Of a DNA stretch of 64,000 nt, positions 18,400-27,422 are shown piece after piece. The DNA is from Micromonospora sp. U21 (lineage in GTDB: Bacteria; Actinomycetota; Actinomycetes; Mycobacteriales; Micromonosporaceae). Location: contig NZ_JAGPYK010000010.1 in the NCBI RefSeq assembly GCF_018070045.1, positions 1-64,000 of the forward strand, given 5' to 3'. A program made the position numbers and the translations under genes. Position 1 is the first letter of the stretch; each line of letters begins with the position of its first letter. The notes under the pieces are model-generated. The model was not told the origin of the DNA. It saw nothing but the letters and a program-made list of their open reading frames with translations, and did not search any database.

Positions 18400-19023
18400 G
18401 TGCAGGATCGGTTTGACAATCAGGGTCGTACCCGGTGGCGGCGGTTCGCCGCCATGATGGTGCCCGCCACGGCCGCCGCCGGCGCCATCCTGTTCGGGAT
18501 GTCGACCGGCGCGATCGCCTCCGACATCACCGTGTCCGGGCAGACGTTCAAGATCGGCGCCGAGCGCCTCGAGGGCGACGGCTTCAAGCAGTACGGCGGC
18601 ATCGTCCGGGAGAAGGGCAAGGACGGTAAGGCCGGCGAGGTCCACCCGATCGCCCTCTCCGAGATCAGCAGTGCCGAGCTGTACAGCCTCTGCCAGTCCG
18701 TCCGCGCCGACCTGCCCGGCCTGCCGGTGGTGCTCACCATCAACGCCGGTGAGGGCAAGGACCCCGCCCGGGCCAAGGACCTGCTGATCGCGATGGACTC
18801 GCTGAACGGCAACGCGACGTTCACCAACATCAAGATCGGGCGGGACGCGACCGACCTGAACCCGACGGCGAAGGCCGGTTCGTTCGGTCAGAACTCCGAC
18901 CACGTCACCATCACCAACCTCCGGCAGGTGTCCCGGTACACCACGGCGGCGACCTTCAACCTGGTCGGACTCCGGCTGAAGGTGAACGTGGGCGACGACG
19001 CCAAGGGCAAGGAGTGCTTCTGA
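18400..19023 (+). CDS. DUF6230 family exported protein
   Basis: 207 residues. An Arg-rich start (GRTRWRRFAAMMVP) is followed by one hydrophobic segment (about 16-38) and a soluble domain that begins DITVSGQTFKIGAERLEGDG. The C-terminus is ...AKGKECF. The anchored, outward-facing plan and the DUF6114 gene 77 nt downstream fit the DUF6230/DUF6114 pairs common in actinobacteria. No biochemical role is known for either. The GTG start is set by GAGGAGG 8 nt upstream. Confidence 0.8.
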   Translation: MQDRFDNQGRTRWRRFAAMMVPATAAAGAILFGMSTGAIASDITVSGQTFKIGAERLEGDGFKQYGGIVREKGKDGKAGEVHPIALSEISSAELYSLCQSVRADLPGLPVVLTINAGEGKDPARAKDLLIAMDSLNGNATFTNIKIGRDATDLNPTAKAGSFGQNSDHVTITNLRQVSRYTTAATFNLVGLRLKVNVGDDAKGKECF

Positions 19024-19100
19024 GCTGAGCCGTGGCCCGCGGTGCCCGACCATCGCGGGCCACGTCCGTGTCCCCGTCCCCGCTCCGCCAGGAGGAGTAC

Positions 19101-20567
19101 GTGACCACCGACAACCCGTCCCACGCCCGGCCCGGCGGTCCGGTTCAGGCGTGGCGGATCTTCCGCCGCTGGCAGCGGAGCCGGCCGTTCTGGGGCGGTC
19201 TGTTCACCGTCCTGGCCGGGGTGGAGATGTTCGCCTCCACCCGGATGACGCTGAACGGCCTGAGCTTCCACAGCGGAGCCACCGGCCTGCTCTCGCTGCT
19301 GATCCCGGTCATCCTGGTGACCTGTGGCCTGCTGCTCTGGCTCAGCCCGGCGCAGCGGCTGTTCTACTCGATCGTCGCGGCGGTCACCACCGTCTACGCA
19401 CTGATCGGGCTCAACCTCGGCGGCTTCTTCGTCGGTCTGCTACTCGGCATGATCGGCAGCGCACTCGCCTTCGCCTGGACGCCCACCCGACCCGCTCCGC
19501 CCGTCACGGAACAGTCCGACGCCGAGCAGTCCGACGTGGGACAGGACGGAGCCGAGCAGTCCGACGTCGAGCCGGTCGACCCGGAGCGGGCCGGCGGGGC
19601 CCACGCGCGGCCGGACCAGCCGACGGCCGACGCTGGGGCACCGCCCGAGTGGCCGGGACGCTCCGTCGATCCGCGTTCCTTCGGCGTCGCCCTGGTGGTG
19701 CTCGGCCTCGCCGCCGCCGGACTGGCCACCCAGCCCCGACCCGTGCAGGCTGCCCCGAGCCGGCCCGCCGCGACCGCCTGTCCCACCCCGTCCCGGACCG
19801 TCACCCCGTCGCCGAGCCGGAGCGCGCCCACGGCGACGCCCACGGCCAGCCCGAGCCCGGAGCCGGAGCGCAGCTCGGACGGCAACCTGATCACCGACAT
19901 TCTGGACGGGATCGGGGACCTCTTGACCGGTGGACGCGGAGAGGACACTCCGACTCCATCGGCGAGTCCGACCGCCACGCCGTCGGCGAAGCCAACCGGC
20001 ACGCCGTCGGCCACCCACCCGGGGGCCACCGCGTGCCCGCCGTCGACTCCGGGCCGACCGGGCAAGCCGGGCGGCGTGGACCCGGGCAGGCCGGGCCCGG
20101 TGGAACCGGGCAGGCCGCTGCCGCGTATCGCCGCCGATCCAGGCCTGCCGAAGGTGGCGCAGACGCCGTCCAAGCTCACCGGGTCCTCGGTGACCATGAC
20201 CGGGCTTCGGTTCGAAGGGACCACCGAGCTGCAGTCCGAGAAGGGCTACCTCAAGGTGCTGAAGTTCAGCATGCGGGAGGCGGTGACCGACGACTTCCTG
20301 CTGCGCGCGGACGGTCCCGACGGGCGCAGCCAGCGGTACGCGACCGACCGGCTGACCGTGCGCGGTGACGTGGCCTTCTACGCCACCCGGTTCGTCGGCA
20401 AGCTGCTCGGTGTCAAGCTGACTCTGACCCCGGACCTGCCGTTGCCGGACGGCATCCCGGTCACCCTGCCGTTCTCGATCACGTTCACCGAGCCCGTCAT
20501 GGACCTGGCGTACGTCAGCAGCGACACGCTGACCGCCCGGCCGTCGTTGGCGCTGACCCTCGGCTGA
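19101..20567 (+). CDS. DUF6114 membrane protein with long linker and extra C-terminal domain
   Basis: 488 residues. The first 120 form the DUF6114 part, with four hydrophobic segments (FWGGLFTVLAGVEMFA, LLSLLIPVILVTCGLLLWL, LFYSIVAAVTTVYALIGLNL, FFVGLLLGMIGSALAFAW). An acidic segment, EQSDAEQSDVGQDG, has a repeated EQSD unit. Another helix follows near 200, then a Ser/Thr/Pro-rich linker. The last 120 residues form a beta-rich exported domain that recalls the DUF6230 partner (SVTMTGLRFEGTTELQ). GGAGGAG precedes the GTG start. The extra C-terminal domain makes it longer than a bare DUF6114 protein. Confidence 0.78.
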   Translation: MTTDNPSHARPGGPVQAWRIFRRWQRSRPFWGGLFTVLAGVEMFASTRMTLNGLSFHSGATGLLSLLIPVILVTCGLLLWLSPAQRLFYSIVAAVTTVYALIGLNLGGFFVGLLLGMIGSALAFAWTPTRPAPPVTEQSDAEQSDVGQDGAEQSDVEPVDPERAGGAHARPDQPTADAGAPPEWPGRSVDPRSFGVALVVLGLAAAGLATQPRPVQAAPSRPAATACPTPSRTVTPSPSRSAPTATPTASPSPEPERSSDGNLITDILDGIGDLLTGGRGEDTPTPSASPTATPSAKPTGTPSATHPGATACPPSTPGRPGKPGGVDPGRPGPVEPGRPLPRIAADPGLPKVAQTPSKLTGSSVTMTGLRFEGTTELQSEKGYLKVLKFSMREAVTDDFLLRADGPDGRSQRYATDRLTVRGDVAFYATRFVGKLLGVKLTLTPDLPLPDGIPVTLPFSITFTEPVMDLAYVSSDTLTARPSLALTLG

Positions 20568-20589
20568 GCGGCGCACCCCGTCACCTCGG

Positions 20590-20631
20590 CTCCGGGTGCC
20601 AGCGGACCTGTCGCACCGCCGGCACCCGGAG
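20590..20631. terminator. possible bidirectional terminator
   Basis: CTCCGGGTGCC and GGCACCCGGAG form an 11-bp stem across a 20-nt loop. It lies between the convergent DUF6114 and DUF885 genes. Confidence 0.55.
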
Positions 20632-20642
20632 TCGTCACCGGC

Positions 20643-22313
20643 TCAGAGCCGGGCCAGCGCCTTGCGCAACGGGTCGAGGCCCAGTGCACCCAGGTCCAAC
20701 GCCTGCCGGTGGAACTCCCGCAGGTCGAAGTCCGCGCCCTTGCGGGCCTTGGCATCCTCGCGGGCCTGGAGCCAGATCCGCTCACCGACCTTGTACGAGG
20801 GCGCCTGCCCCGGCCAGCCCAGGTAGCGGTTCAGCTCGAAACGCAGGTTCTCGTCCGGCACCCGGCAGTGCGCCCGCATGAACTCCCAGCCCAGCTCCGG
20901 CGTCCACCGCTCGCCGGGGTGGAAGCCGAACGGGTTGTCCTTCGGGATCTCCAGCTCCAGGTGCATGCCGATGTCGACGATCACCCGGGCCGCGCGCATC
21001 GCCTGGCCGTCGAGCATGCCCAGCTTGTCGCCCGGGTCCTCCAGGTAGCCCAGCTCGTCCATCAGCCGCTCCGAGTAGAGCGCCCACCCCTCGCCGTGCC
21101 CGGAGACCCAGCAGAGCAGCCGCTGCCAGCGGTTGAGCAGGTCGGCGCGGACCGCGGTCTGCGCCACCTGGAGGTGATGACCCGGCACGCCCTCGTGGTA
21201 GACCGTGGTCACCTCCCGCCAGGTGGAGAAGTCGGTGATGCCCTGCGGCACCGCCCACCACATGCGACCCGGGCGGGAGAAGTCCTCGCTCGGCCCGGTG
21301 TAGTAGATGGCGCCGTCGCTGGTCGGGGCGAGGCAGCACTCGATCCGGCGGACCTGCTCCGGGATGTCGAAGTGGGTGCCGTGCAGCTCGCTGATCGCCT
21401 TGTCGGCGAGCGCCTGCATCCAGTCCCGGAACGCCTCCTTGCCCTGGATGGTCCGCGCCGGGTCGGCGTCCAGCGCGGCCACGGCCTCGTCGACGCTGGC
21501 GCCGGGGCCCGCGATGCGCCCGGCGACGACGCGCATCTCCGCCTCCAGGCGGGCCAACTCCGCGAAGCCCCAGGCGTACGTCTCGTCCAGGTCGACCTTG
21601 GCGCCGAGGAAGTACTGCGAGGCGAGCTCGTAGCGTTCCCGGCCGGCAGCCTGTTTGTCCCGCCCGTGCGGCGCCAGTTCGGCGCGCAGGAACTGGCCGA
21701 ACTCCGCGGTCGCCGCGGTGGCCGCCGCCGCGCCCCGGCGCAGCTCGGCACCGAGCGTGCCGTCCGCGCCCAGCCGCTCGACCAGCCCGTGGAAGAAGTT
21801 GTCCCCGGTCGGGTCGACCCAGATGTCGCACTGCTTGGCCACCTCGACCAGCTGCACCTTCGAGCTGATCTGGCCGGCGGCGAGCGCCTCCCGCAGAGTG
21901 GTCTTGTAGCCCTCCAGCGCGCCGGCGAAGCCGTTGAGCCGGGCGGCGATGTTGGCCTGCTCGTCGGACGTCGCGGTCGGCATCAGGTCGAACACCATGC
22001 GGATGTCGTGCAGCCCGCTGGCGATCACGTTGACCTCGCTGGTGGCCTCGCCGGCCTCGTACCGGGCCAGGTCCAGGCCGAGCCGTTCCTGCATGGCCTC
22101 CTTGGCGGTCCGTTCCGCCTCGGTGTCCGGCTCGGTCACCTCCAGCTCGGAGAGCGTCCGGCGGGTCAGGTCTGCGCGCGCCCGGTAACCATCGGGCGAG
22201 AGGTCGTCCAGCTGATCGTCATGGCCGGCGATGCCGACGTAGGTGGCGCCGGTCGGGCTCAACGGCGCCCACTCGGCGACGTAGCGGTTGGCGAGTTCAT
22301 CAATTCGTCCCAC
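20643..22313 (-). CDS. DUF885 family protein, probable metallopeptidase
   Basis: 556 residues, full length for DUF885. The putative zinc site is YHEGVPGHHLQ at about 371-381, the HExxxGHH form seen in this family instead of HExxH. Downstream SGHGEGWALYSERLMDE supplies a conserved Glu. There is no signal peptide, so it acts in the cytoplasm. Some relatives have carboxypeptidase-like activity; the substrate here is unknown. It is divergent from the EamA transporter, with a perfect 16-bp palindrome in between. Confidence 0.85.
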   Translation of the reverse strand: MGRIDELANRYVAEWAPLSPTGATYVGIAGHDDQLDDLSPDGYRARADLTRRTLSELEVTEPDTEAERTAKEAMQERLGLDLARYEAGEATSEVNVIASGLHDIRMVFDLMPTATSDEQANIAARLNGFAGALEGYKTTLREALAAGQISSKVQLVEVAKQCDIWVDPTGDNFFHGLVERLGADGTLGAELRRGAAAATAATAEFGQFLRAELAPHGRDKQAAGRERYELASQYFLGAKVDLDETYAWGFAELARLEAEMRVVAGRIAGPGASVDEAVAALDADPARTIQGKEAFRDWMQALADKAISELHGTHFDIPEQVRRIECCLAPTSDGAIYYTGPSEDFSRPGRMWWAVPQGITDFSTWREVTTVYHEGVPGHHLQVAQTAVRADLLNRWQRLLCWVSGHGEGWALYSERLMDELGYLEDPGDKLGMLDGQAMRAARVIVDIGMHLELEIPKDNPFGFHPGERWTPELGWEFMRAHCRVPDENLRFELNRYLGWPGQAPSYKVGERIWLQAREDAKARKGADFDLREFHRQALDLGALGLDPLRKALARL

Positions 22314-22410
22314 GGTGCGACCCTACGTGACCAACCCGCCCCGGTGTCGACGACGTTTGTCGTGTTCAGCCAGCGGTTGGCGGCACCGTGGTGGCCGGAG
22401 ATGGTGTCCG

Positions 22411-22426
22411 AAAGTCGCGCGACTTT
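22411..22426. promoter_or_regulatory. perfect 16-bp palindrome, putative operator
   Basis: AAAGTCGCGCGACTTT is its own reverse complement. It lies in the 141-nt gap between the divergent DUF885 and EamA genes, 29 nt before the EamA start, where a repressor could act on either promoter. Confidence 0.5.
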
Positions 22427-22454
22427 GTCGTACGCCTCGGGCAGAGTGTCAGGG

Positions 22455-23435
22455 GTGAACACCGACATCACTCCTGACAAGGCGTCGCTGCGCGCCTGGC
22501 TGCCGGGATTCATCGCCCTGGCCGCCATCTGGGGCTCCAGCTTCCTGTTCATCAAGATCGGGGTGGCCGAGCTGCACCCGGTCCAGCTCACCCTCTACCG
22601 GGTCGTCGCCGGCGCGCTCACCCTGCTGGTGGTGCTCGCGGTGCTGCACGACCGACTGCCCCGCGAGCCCCGGGTCTGGGCGCACCTCTTCGTGGTCGCC
22701 GCGTTCGGCGTGGCCGTGCCGTTCACCCTCTTCGGCTACGGCGAGCAGCGGGTCGAGTCGATGCTCGCCGGCATCTGGAACGCCACCACGCCGCTGATCG
22801 TGCTGCCGCTGGCGGTGCTGGTCTTCCGCACCGAGCGGCTGACCGTGCGCCGCGCGGTCGGGCTCGGGCTGGGCTTCCTGGGCGTGCTCGTGGTGCTCGG
22901 GGTCTGGGAGGGCATCGGCGGGGCGCACTTCATCGGGCAGTTGATGTGCTTCGGCGCCGCCGCGTGCTACGGCGTCGCCATCCCGTACCAGAAGCGGTTC
23001 ATCGCGGGCAGCACCCACTCCGGGCTGTCGCTCTCCGCGGCACAGTTGCTGCTCGCCGCCGGCCAGTTGGCCATCGTCACCCCGTTCGTCGCGGGTGCGC
23101 CGCCGCTGCCCACCGACCTGTCGGCGAAGGTGGTGGCCAGCGTGCTGACCCTCGGTGCGCTCGGCACCGGTCTCGCCTTCGTGATCAACATGCGCAACAT
23201 CCGGGTGGCCGGGGCGAGCACCGCCTCCACCGTCACCTACCTGATCCCGATCTTCGCGGTGCTGATCGGAGCCGTCGCGCTCGACGAGCGGCTCAACTGG
23301 CACCAGCCGGTCGGCGCGCTGATCGTGCTGCTGGGGGTCGCGGTCTCGCAGGGCGTGCTCGGCCGGCGGCGTCCGCGACCGGTGGAAGGCATCGGCGCCC
23401 CCGCCGCCCCCGCTGCCGAACCGGTCAGCCGCTGA
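22455..23435 (+). CDS. EamA family (DMT superfamily) transporter
   Basis: 326 residues with ten transmembrane helices in two EamA halves. The first begins FIALAAIWGSSFLFIKIGVAEL, the second IGQLMCFGAAACYGVAIPYQK. The late signature TASTVTYLIPIFAVLIG ends repeat two. Such proteins export amino acids or metabolites. The GTG at 22455 gives the usual short cytoplasmic start; a GTG or ATG up to 18 codons upstream is also possible. Confidence 0.87.
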   Translation: MNTDITPDKASLRAWLPGFIALAAIWGSSFLFIKIGVAELHPVQLTLYRVVAGALTLLVVLAVLHDRLPREPRVWAHLFVVAAFGVAVPFTLFGYGEQRVESMLAGIWNATTPLIVLPLAVLVFRTERLTVRRAVGLGLGFLGVLVVLGVWEGIGGAHFIGQLMCFGAAACYGVAIPYQKRFIAGSTHSGLSLSAAQLLLAAGQLAIVTPFVAGAPPLPTDLSAKVVASVLTLGALGTGLAFVINMRNIRVAGASTASTVTYLIPIFAVLIGAVALDERLNWHQPVGALIVLLGVAVSQGVLGRRRPRPVEGIGAPAAPAAEPVSR

Positions 23436-23463
23436 CACACCGGCTGGCCCCCCGGCGGCCGGC

Positions 23464-24534
23464 TCAGGACCGGTCGCCGGCCCACTCCACGAGGTGTTTC
23501 GCCGACCAGGTGTTGACCACCCGGTCGGCGGGCACGCCGCAGCGGGCGGCCCGCTCGCAGCCGAACCGCTGCCAGTCGAGCTGGCCGGGGGCGTGCGCGT
23601 CCGTGTTGATCGCGAACAGGCAGCCGGCCTCCAGGGCGCGGCGGATCAGCCGCTTCGGCGGGTCCTGCCGCTCCGGCCGCGAGTTGATCTCGACGGCGGT
23701 GTCGTGCTCCACGCAGGCGGCGAAGACCGCGTCCGCGTCGAAGTCGCTCTCCCCCCGGGTCCGGGCCCGGTGCCCCCGGTCGCCCGGCCCGGTCACCCCG
23801 GCCGGGCGGGACGACACCATCCGGCCGGTGCAGTGACCGAGGATGTCCAGGTGGGGGTTGGCGACCGCGGTCAGCATCCGCCGGGTCATCTTCGTCCGCT
23901 CGTCGTTCAGCCCGCTGTGCACCGAGCCGACCACCACGTCCAGCCGGGCCAGCAGCTCCTCGTCCTGGTCCAGCGAGCCGTCGGCGAGGATGTCCACCTC
24001 GATCCCGGTCAGAATCCGGAAACCCTCCGGCAGCGCCGCGTTGACCTGCGCCACGTGGTCGAGCTGACGGCGCAGCCGATCGGCGGTCAGCCCCCGGGCC
24101 ACCTTCAGCCGGGGCGAGTGGTCGGTCAGCACCATGTACTCGTGGCCCAGCTCCACCGCGGCCAGCGCCATCTCCTCGATCGGCGAGCCGCCGTCGGACC
24201 AGTCCGAGTGGGTGTGACAGTCGCCGCGCAGCGCGACGCGGAGCGCCGTCGCCTCGGCGTCCAGGTCGCTGCCCTCGGTCGCCACCAGCCGGCGCAGGTA
24301 GACCGGCTCCTCACCGGCCAGCGACTCCGCCACGCAGCGGGCCGTGACGTCACCGACCCCGGCCAGCTTGGTGAGCGTGCCGTTGCCGGCCCGCTCGGTA
24401 ACCTCGGCCGCCGGCAGGCCGGCCAGCGCCTTGGCCGCCGACCGGAACGCCCGCACCCGGTAGGTGGCCTCGTTCGCCCGCTCCAGCAGGAACGCGATCC
24501 GGCGCAGGTCGGCGATGGGGTCCCGGGCCTTCAT
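23464..24534 (-). CDS. PHP domain phosphoesterase (PolX C-terminal-like)
   Basis: 356 residues. The first 90 are helix-hairpin-helix-like (AAEVTERAGNGTLTKLAGVG) as in PolX-type proteins. The PHP domain follows with metal ligands in CHTHSDWSDGG (about 105-114), VLTDHSPRL, GIEVDI, GSVHSGL, LGHCTGRM and NTDAHAPGQ. All expected His/Asp positions are present. There is no polymerase domain, so it is a stand-alone HhH-PHP protein. The substrate is unknown; nucleic-acid 3' ends or a small phosphoester are possible. It ends 29 nt from the convergent EamA gene. Confidence 0.85.
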   Translation of the reverse strand: MKARDPIADLRRIAFLLERANEATYRVRAFRSAAKALAGLPAAEVTERAGNGTLTKLAGVGDVTARCVAESLAGEEPVYLRRLVATEGSDLDAEATALRVALRGDCHTHSDWSDGGSPIEEMALAAVELGHEYMVLTDHSPRLKVARGLTADRLRRQLDHVAQVNAALPEGFRILTGIEVDILADGSLDQDEELLARLDVVVGSVHSGLNDERTKMTRRMLTAVANPHLDILGHCTGRMVSSRPAGVTGPGDRGHRARTRGESDFDADAVFAACVEHDTAVEINSRPERQDPPKRLIRRALEAGCLFAINTDAHAPGQLDWQRFGCERAARCGVPADRVVNTWSAKHLVEWAGDRS

Positions 24535-24563
24535 CCCACCGAACCTAGCCGTTGCGGGGCCAC

Positions 24564-25328
24564 TCAGGGAGCCTTCGGGCAGCCGTGTTTGCGCTGCCAC
24601 GCGGTCACCTCGGCGGCCGGTTCGCGATTGTCGCCACGCCGCCAGGAGTCCAGGTAGCGCGCCGGCCAGAGCACCCCGCGCCGGATCCACCAGCCGTCCC
24701 TGCCCGTGCACGGCGGCGAGATGCCGAAGTGCACATGGCAGACGTTGTTCGCGTTGCCGGTGCGGCCCACCTTGCCGAGCTGCTGCCCGGCGCGCACCCG
24801 CACCCCGGCGTCGATGCCGGTGGTCACCACGCTCAGGTGCGAGCCGTAGTACCGCACCCCGTCATCGCCGAGCAGGGCGACCGACAGGCCACCGTTCTCC
24901 GGACCCTGCGGCCCGCGCTTGTCGTACCGGTCGGTGCGACTTACCTCGAGCACCGTCCCGTCGGTCACCGCGACGAACGGCTCACCGCAGTCGGCGAAGA
25001 GGTCCGTCGCCGGGTACGCGCCGTGCGTCGGGTGATACGCGACGTCGTCGGCGCGTACCGGAAAGACGTGCCGCAGCCCGGCCCGGGGTGCGGTTGCCGG
25101 CGGCCCGGCCGAGGACGGCGCCGGTCGGGCGGGGCCGGTCGGCGCCGGCACGGCCGACGGGGCCGCCGGCTGCACGGTGGTCGCCCAGACCGCCGGCGGC
25201 GTCGGCGCGGCGCCGTCCGGTGACACGCCGGGCCGGGTGGTCGCGCAGCCGGCGGCCAGCACCGGGGCGAGCAGCAGCAGGATCGGGTACGCCGGACGCG
25301 CGCGGCGGCCGATCGTCGGCGAGGGCAT
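24564..25328 (-). CDS. M23 family peptidase lipoprotein
   Basis: 254 residues. The signal peptide ends in lipobox LAAGC (about residue 28), so the protein is attached to the outer membrane face. A Pro/Ala/Ser linker leads to an M23 (LytM) domain. HPTHGAYPATDLF gives the first His and the Asp; CHVHFGI gives the HxH. The set of zinc ligands is complete, so it can be active against peptidoglycan cross-links. The gene is 29 nt upstream of the PHP gene start on the same strand. Confidence 0.85.
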   Translation of the reverse strand: MPSPTIGRRARPAYPILLLLAPVLAAGCATTRPGVSPDGAAPTPPAVWATTVQPAAPSAVPAPTGPARPAPSSAGPPATAPRAGLRHVFPVRADDVAYHPTHGAYPATDLFADCGEPFVAVTDGTVLEVSRTDRYDKRGPQGPENGGLSVALLGDDGVRYYGSHLSVVTTGIDAGVRVRAGQQLGKVGRTGNANNVCHVHFGISPPCTGRDGWWIRRGVLWPARYLDSWRRGDNREPAAEVTAWQRKHGCPKAP

Positions 25329-25392
25329 CCGGTCATCCTGGCAGACCGGTACCGTGGGCACGAGCGACGCGAGTGAGGGAGGGGCAGCGACG

Positions 25393-25785
25393 GTGACCAT
25401 CGCCCGGCCCGATCCCGGCCCGGATCCCGGCGCCGTCGCACGCCCGGCGTCGCGTACCCCCTCGGGGCTCTTTCCGGCCGGGCCACCGACCCGCCCCACC
25501 TACCGCGAACCGCACCCGGTCACCGGCGGCGGTGTCGCCGTCGGCGGTGGGGCGGCAGCCGCCTGGCTGGTGTTGTTCGGTCTGCTCGGCACCGACGTGG
25601 CCAGCTACGCGTGGTGGACGGTGATGGCCGGTCTGCTGGCCTGGCTGACCGCCCTGGTGCTCGTGCGCTTTGGCGACCGGGGGGTGGCCACCGGGGTGGC
25701 CATCGTCACCGCCGGTGGCTGGAGCATCGCCGCCGCCGTGGTGGCGGTCCGGTGGGCGACCGGTGGTGACTGGCCGCTGTGGTGA
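25393..25785 (+). CDS. small membrane protein of unknown function
   Basis: 130 residues. A proline-rich cytoplasmic start of about 50 residues ends in PTRPTYREPHPV. Three hydrophobic segments follow (about 53-72, 78-97, 103-125). GAGGGAGGGG lies upstream of the GTG. It is divergent from the M23 gene. I do not recognise the family. Confidence 0.65.
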   Translation: MTIARPDPGPDPGAVARPASRTPSGLFPAGPPTRPTYREPHPVTGGGVAVGGGAAAAWLVLFGLLGTDVASYAWWTVMAGLLAWLTALVLVRFGDRGVATGVAIVTAGGWSIAAAVVAVRWATGGDWPLW

Positions 25786-25896
25786 CCGGGCCCGGTGGCG
25801 CCAATTCGGGTCGCCGGTGACTGCGCCGTGTGCCCGGTTGGCTGCACAGCGAACGCCGTCTTGACGTGGCCGCCGAGACTCGGCACGCTCGGCACT

Positions 25897-26064
25897 ATGG
25901 TCTGGACCACCCCGCGGCAGGACCCCGATCGAAGCCGCCGCCGCCTGCAGCTGCTCGCCGAATTGGCGGGGGCCCGGGCGGTACGCCAGCGCAACCGGCC
26001 CCAGCGGCTGCGCACCGAGCGTCTGCGCCAGCTCATCGCCACCCGCCGTCGGGTCGCCGGCTGA
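25897..26064 (+). CDS. possible Arg-rich small protein
   Basis: 55 residues, MVWTTPRQDPDRSRRRLQLL... ending RLRQLIATRRRVAG. About a quarter of the residues are Arg, and the sequence predicts one long helix. No strong ribosome site is visible. It fills part of a 396-nt gap between genes. It could be a real basic peptide or chance in a GC-rich spacer. The rest of the gap (25786-25896 and 26065-26181) shows nothing clear except the promoter side of the next operon. Confidence 0.35.
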   Translation: MVWTTPRQDPDRSRRRLQLLAELAGARAVRQRNRPQRLRTERLRQLIATRRRVAG

Positions 26065-26181
26065 TCCGACTTTGTCAGGAATGACCGGCCCTTCGGGGCG
26101 TTGACCGGTCGCCTGCCGACCCGACCGGCTAACGTGCACGCGTAACGAGTCGGCGCAGTGCCGAGGGCTATTGGGGGGACC

Positions 26182-26709
26182 GTGTCGTACTTCGCTGCGG
26201 CCGTGGTGCGCGACGACAGCGGCTGGACCGCCGCCGAGGTCAGCTTGCGTGGCGCCACCGACATTGACGAGGTCGCCGACCGGCTGCGTGACGTCGACCA
26301 GGAGGCCGACATCTCGCTGCTCTTCGTCGAGGCGGACGACGCCTACCTGGTGATCCTGCGCCTCGACGAGGGCGAGGACCTGCGGGTGTTCGGATCGGAC
26401 TCCGCGTTCGCCGAGGAGTCCCGGCTGGGTTCGCTCCTGGTCGGTGATCTGAAGACCTCGGTCACGGGTCTCGACGACGGCGACGAGCCGCGCCCGGCGA
26501 CCAGCGGCGACGAGGAGAGCGAGCAACCGGTCGTCGACCCGGAGGCCGACCCCGTGGGCGATGCCGACCTGCTGGCCAACCTGGGCATCTCCGCGCAGAA
26601 ACTGCTGACCCTGTGTACGCACGAGGGAATGCTGCCGGCCGATGTCACCGCAGAGATCTGCCAGGTGCTCGGCTGCGCCGACGAGGTCGAGGACCTGCGT
26701 GAGGTCTGA
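26182..26709 (+). CDS. tRNA adenosine deaminase-associated protein
   Basis: 175 acidic residues. It starts VSYFAAAVVRDDSGWTAAEV, the typical opening of the actinobacterial protein encoded just before tadA. The middle is rich in Asp and Glu; the end (LLTLCTHEGMLPADVTAEICQVLGCADEVEDL) looks like a small helical domain. It overlaps or abuts tadA, so the two are made together. What it does for TadA is not known. Confidence 0.85.
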   Translation: MSYFAAAVVRDDSGWTAAEVSLRGATDIDEVADRLRDVDQEADISLLFVEADDAYLVILRLDEGEDLRVFGSDSAFAEESRLGSLLVGDLKTSVTGLDDGDEPRPATSGDEESEQPVVDPEADPVGDADLLANLGISAQKLLTLCTHEGMLPADVTAEICQVLGCADEVEDLREV

Positions 26710-26737
26710 TCCCACCGGATCGGGATCGGGCGGTGGG

Positions 26738-27352
26738 ATGCCGCCCGTGGGCGGCGGGGAGCCTGCCGACGCCACCGATCCTCGGCTCGAGACGATCCGG
26801 CCGGGGCAGCCGACCCCCGGCGCGGTGAGCCGCGCCGGACCGGGCGCCCACGAGGGGTTGGCCGACCCGGGCGGGGCCGGCCGGCGACAGCGGCACGAAC
26901 TGTGGATGCGCCGTGCCCTGGAGGTCGCGGTCACCGGCCCCGCCGTCGACGACGCGCGCTCTGCCGATGTGGACGACGTGCCGGTGGGCGCGGTCCTCTA
27001 CGGCCCGGACGGCACCGAACTGGCGATCGGGCGCAACGAGCGGGAGCTGACCGGCGACCCCACCGCGCACGCCGAGGTGCTGGCACTGCGCCGGGGCGCC
27101 GAGCGGGCCGGCCGGTGGCGACTGGACGGCTGCACCCTGGTGGTCACTCTGGAACCGTGCACGATGTGCGCGGGAGCGCTCGTGCTGGCCCGGGTCTCCA
27201 CCGTCGTCTTCGGCGCCTGGGAGCCGAAGACCGGCGCGGCCGGCTCACTGTGGGACGTGCTGCGTGACCGTCGGCTCAACCACCGCCCCGAGGTCTACGG
27301 CGGCGTGCTGGAGGCCGAGACCGCAGCCGTGCTGCGCGCCTTCTTCCGCTGA
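26738..27352 (+). CDS. tadA: tRNA-specific adenosine deaminase
   Basis: TadA deaminates A34 to inosine in tRNA-Arg(ACG). The zinc site is His111 and the catalytic Glu113 in TAHAEVLAL, with Cys141 and Cys144 in EPCTMCAGAL. FGAWEPKTGAAGS and the C-terminal helix are also normal. The start is uncertain. The ATG at 26738 gives 204 residues with a disordered lead of about 50; a GTG at 26699 overlapping the upstream stop, or one at 26825, are alternatives. The conserved helix 1 (ELWMRRALEVA) rules out the internal ATG at 26906. Confidence 0.9.
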   Translation: MPPVGGGEPADATDPRLETIRPGQPTPGAVSRAGPGAHEGLADPGGAGRRQRHELWMRRALEVAVTGPAVDDARSADVDDVPVGAVLYGPDGTELAIGRNERELTGDPTAHAEVLALRRGAERAGRWRLDGCTLVVTLEPCTMCAGALVLARVSTVVFGAWEPKTGAAGSLWDVLRDRRLNHRPEVYGGVLEAETAAVLRAFFR

Positions 27353-27422
27353 CCCCCGCCCCCGCGTCGCCCCCGCGTCGCCCCCGCGTCGCCCCCGCGT
27401 CGCCCTCCGCGTCGCCCTCCGC
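27353..27422. repeat. 11-12 bp C-rich tandem repeat
   Basis: After the tadA stop, the unit CGTCGCCCCCG repeats about four times and then CGTCGCCCTCCG twice, ending against the first 62-nt palindrome. It is non-coding and of low complexity. Confidence 0.85.

Noticed and set aside
26906-27352. tadA start at the ATG within ELWMRRAL
   Set aside because: It would remove the first half of the conserved N-terminal helix of the deaminase fold.
27353-27422. CRISPR array
   Set aside because: The 11-12 bp units are contiguous with no spacers, and no cas genes are present.
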